This document shows positions 62,334-64,000 of a stretch of 64,000 nt of DNA, piece by piece; position 1 is the stretch's first letter, and each line of letters opens with the position of its first letter. A program made the position numbers and the translations under genes. Source of the DNA: Candidatus Hydrogenedens sp. (lineage in GTDB: Bacteria > Hydrogenedentota > Hydrogenedentia > Hydrogenedentales > Hydrogenedentaceae). The stretch is from positions 1 through 64,000 of the forward strand of contig DAOSUS010000005.1 in the NCBI GenBank assembly GCA_035378955.1. The letters run 5' to 3'. Below the pieces are notes generated by a model that was not told the DNA's origin, ran no database searches, and saw nothing but the letters and a program-made list of their open reading frames with translations.

Positions 62334-64000
62334 ATGAAATTGTCAACATACAAAATTGTTATTATCTATTTTTTAGTTGCCGGGTTGTGGATTGCTTTAT
62401 CTGATGAGTTTCTACATTGGTTTATTTCAGATAGTGATTTATTAACAAAGGCACAATCTGTAAAGGGATTTGCTTTTGTTCTTGTTACCGGACTATTGCT
62501 TTATTTTCTCGTATCCCGTTATGTTTATGCCTTAAAAAAATCTTACCAGCAGGAGCAAAAAGAACGAGAGGAACGGGAGGCTATATGGCGTTGTTCTTCC
62601 GATGGAATTCTCGGCTTATCTGTAGATGGGACAATTTTTTCTGCAAATGAACAAGCCAAAAATTGGTTGGATATATCGCTTCCTACAGAGAAAAAATTCT
62701 GGGATGTTTTTGAACACCCTTATTGTGAACAAATAAAAAATGGAATTAAAGAACTTACTTCTATAGATAGGCCAGATTATGTATTTTCTATTTACGGAAA
62801 AGTAAAGAAGGGAAATTTCGATTATTGGTTTGAAATACGATTGAATAAATCCACTTATAATTCCCATGATTTTATAGTAGGGGTTCTGCATAACATTACC
62901 GAAAAAATACAGCATGAGGAAGAAGTGGAGTTATTAAAAACAGGCTTCGAGCAAATGGATGTAGGGATTGCTTTAGCAAGAAGGAAAGGTAAAGTTATTT
63001 TTGTAAATGAAAAATTACAGAAGTTGTTAAACAAACAAAAAGAAAATTTGCTAACATACAAAGATTGTTTATGTGTTCCTTGCGAAAAGTCAGATTCTTG
63101 TTTCCACAATCTTGAAGAAACTTTAGAAAAAGGGAAAGTATGGCATAAAATTTGTGAAATAAAAAGTGAAGACCATAGTTCTATTTATCACTCACTGGAT
63201 GTTTGTCCTGTATCCTACAAAGATGAGCATTTTGTTATAGTGATAATGAAAGATATCACACAACAAATCCTGTCCGAAAAACGATTATCCCAACAATACC
63301 GTATGGAGTCATTGGGTTATTTAGCCAGTGGTATAGCCCATGATTTTAATAATATATTAGGTGCTATTTTAGGACATGTGGACTTGATTTTGGGTGAGTA
63401 TCATGACCACAGAAATCTGGTAGAAGAGATGGATATAATTCGTCGTGCTGTTTTAAGAGGTAGAGATATGACCAGTCAGGTGGTATCTGTCTCACGGGAA
63501 AATGGAGGAGAACAAATACCTATTGATATTAACAATGTAATTAATGAAGTATTAACTCTTATAAAACCGAAAATAAGCACCCGTATAAAATTGGATTTAG
63601 ATATTGATAAGGAGATTCCTAAAGTCTTGGCTTCCCCCGGTAAAATAAATCAAATTCTATTAAATTTGTGTTTGAATGCGTGTCGGGCTATGGTTCAGGG
63701 AGGAACATTAGTAATAAAAGTGGAAGTTATCAATGCAGATGAAACATTATTAGCAAGGCATCCAGAATTAGTGCCTGGAAAATATATCCGTATAATTATA
63801 AGTGATTCAGGTGTGGGAATTGACCCGGAAATAATGGAGCATATCTTTGAACCTTTTTTTACAACCCAAGGAGGGAAAGGAGGTTCTGGAATTGGTCTGT
63901 ATGTAGTTCGAAGTTTGGTAAATAGTTTAGGCGGTGGTATATCTGTATATAGTGATTTAGGGAAAGGCACGCGATTTTGTGTATATTTACCTGTTTATTC
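62334..64000 (+). CDS. PAS-domain sensor histidine kinase (3' end beyond window)
   Basis: An open frame from ATG 62334 runs off the right edge (about 555 codons seen). Two membrane helices (about residues 5-25 and 45-65) flank a short loop with LSDEFLHWF, a common sensor N-terminus. Two PAS-like domains follow (about 88-215 and 220-320), the second carrying a Cys cluster CLCVPCEKSDSC. HisKA has LASGIAHDFNNILGAI, and HATPase has NACRAM, DSGVGID and GSGIGLYVV. Lack of a receiver so far suggests it phosphorylates the HTH-receiver protein just upstream, or the sigma-54 regulator. The ribosome site is weak. Confidence 0.9.
   Translation, partial: MKLSTYKIVIIYFLVAGLWIALSDEFLHWFISDSDLLTKAQSVKGFAFVLVTGLLLYFLVSRYVYALKKSYQQEQKEREEREAIWRCSSDGILGLSVDGTIFSANEQAKNWLDISLPTEKKFWDVFEHPYCEQIKNGIKELTSIDRPDYVFSIYGKVKKGNFDYWFEIRLNKSTYNSHDFIVGVLHNITEKIQHEEEVELLKTGFEQMDVGIALARRKGKVIFVNEKLQKLLNKQKENLLTYKDCLCVPCEKSDSCFHNLEETLEKGKVWHKICEIKSEDHSSIYHSLDVCPVSYKDEHFVIVIMKDITQQILSEKRLSQQYRMESLGYLASGIAHDFNNILGAILGHVDLILGEYHDHRNLVEEMDIIRRAVLRGRDMTSQVVSVSRENGGEQIPIDINNVINEVLTLIKPKISTRIKLDLDIDKEIPKVLASPGKINQILLNLCLNACRAMVQGGTLVIKVEVINADETLLARHPELVPGKYIRIIISDSGVGIDPEIMEHIFEPFFTTQGGKGGSGIGLYVVRSLVNSLGGGISVYSDLGKGTRFCVYLPVY

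Noticed and set aside
1..64000. tRNA and rRNA genes
   Set aside because: The spacers are short and none showed a cloverleaf or conserved rRNA segments on reading.

Overview
The window reads as chromosomal DNA of a free-living, Gram-negative (diderm), moderately A+T-rich bacterium. Evidence for a diderm is an LPS heptosyltransferase, several lipoproteins and many signal peptides. Secreted proteins carry EGTP-type tetrapeptide repeats, dockerin-like and cohesin-like modules and a PASTA domain, and there are many secreted glycosidases. Together with large TPR/glycosyltransferase fusions this suggests a carbohydrate-degrading anaerobe of the Hydrogenedentota / PVC-neighbour type. That placement is inference; no rRNA gene is present to test it. 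I saw no tRNA, rRNA, CRISPR array, integrase or intact insertion sequence.

Layout. 0.3-13.4 kb: a surface-glycan-like cluster with a DegT aminotransferase, two GT-C membrane glycosyltransferases fused to TPRs, and four SGNH hydrolases. 13.5-17.0 kb (minus): NPCBM-GH27 alpha-galactosidase, dUTPase, glycerophosphodiesterase. 17.1-21.2 kb (plus): an SDR reductase, an [FeFe]-hydrogenase-like histidine kinase and a receiver-kinase, which look like one redox/H2-sensing operon. 21.2-23.7 kb (minus): DAHP synthase, scpB, rluB. 24.0-34.4 kb: GH9-like protein, an unknown conserved protein, ThuA, secreted barrel protein, metallopeptidase, aldo/keto reductase, and a glycerophosphodiesterase next to an OPA-type transporter. 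34.4-46.1 kb: waaF, PilZ protein, secreted glycosidase, macro domain protein, a second DAHP synthase, an unknown membrane-anchored protein followed by a DUF3800 remnant, ogt, radical SAM protein, purE, TauE/SafE, rhaM.

46.2-54.0 kb: secreted barrel protein, Nramp-like transporter lacking the usual metal motifs, xylose isomerase, a metallophosphoesterase with a CBM9-like tail, and a lipoprotein glycosidase. 54.1-59.6 kb: two large paralogous modular surface proteins in tandem. The second is broken by two homopolymer indels. 59.9-64 kb: a regulatory block of a sigma-54 response regulator (minus), an HTH-receiver protein and a PAS histidine kinase that runs off the window end.

How it fits together: most genes concern outer-surface polysaccharide building, sugar harvesting (alpha-galactosidase, GH9-like, GH-A lipoprotein, xylose isomerase, rhamnose mutarotase) and glycerophosphodiester use, with two separate two-component regulatory blocks. 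The most unusual items are the hydrogenase-like sensor kinase operon, the dockerin/cohesin/PASTA proteins with a shared Cys-TM-basic C-terminus, the two indels in one of them, and the Nramp-like transporter.
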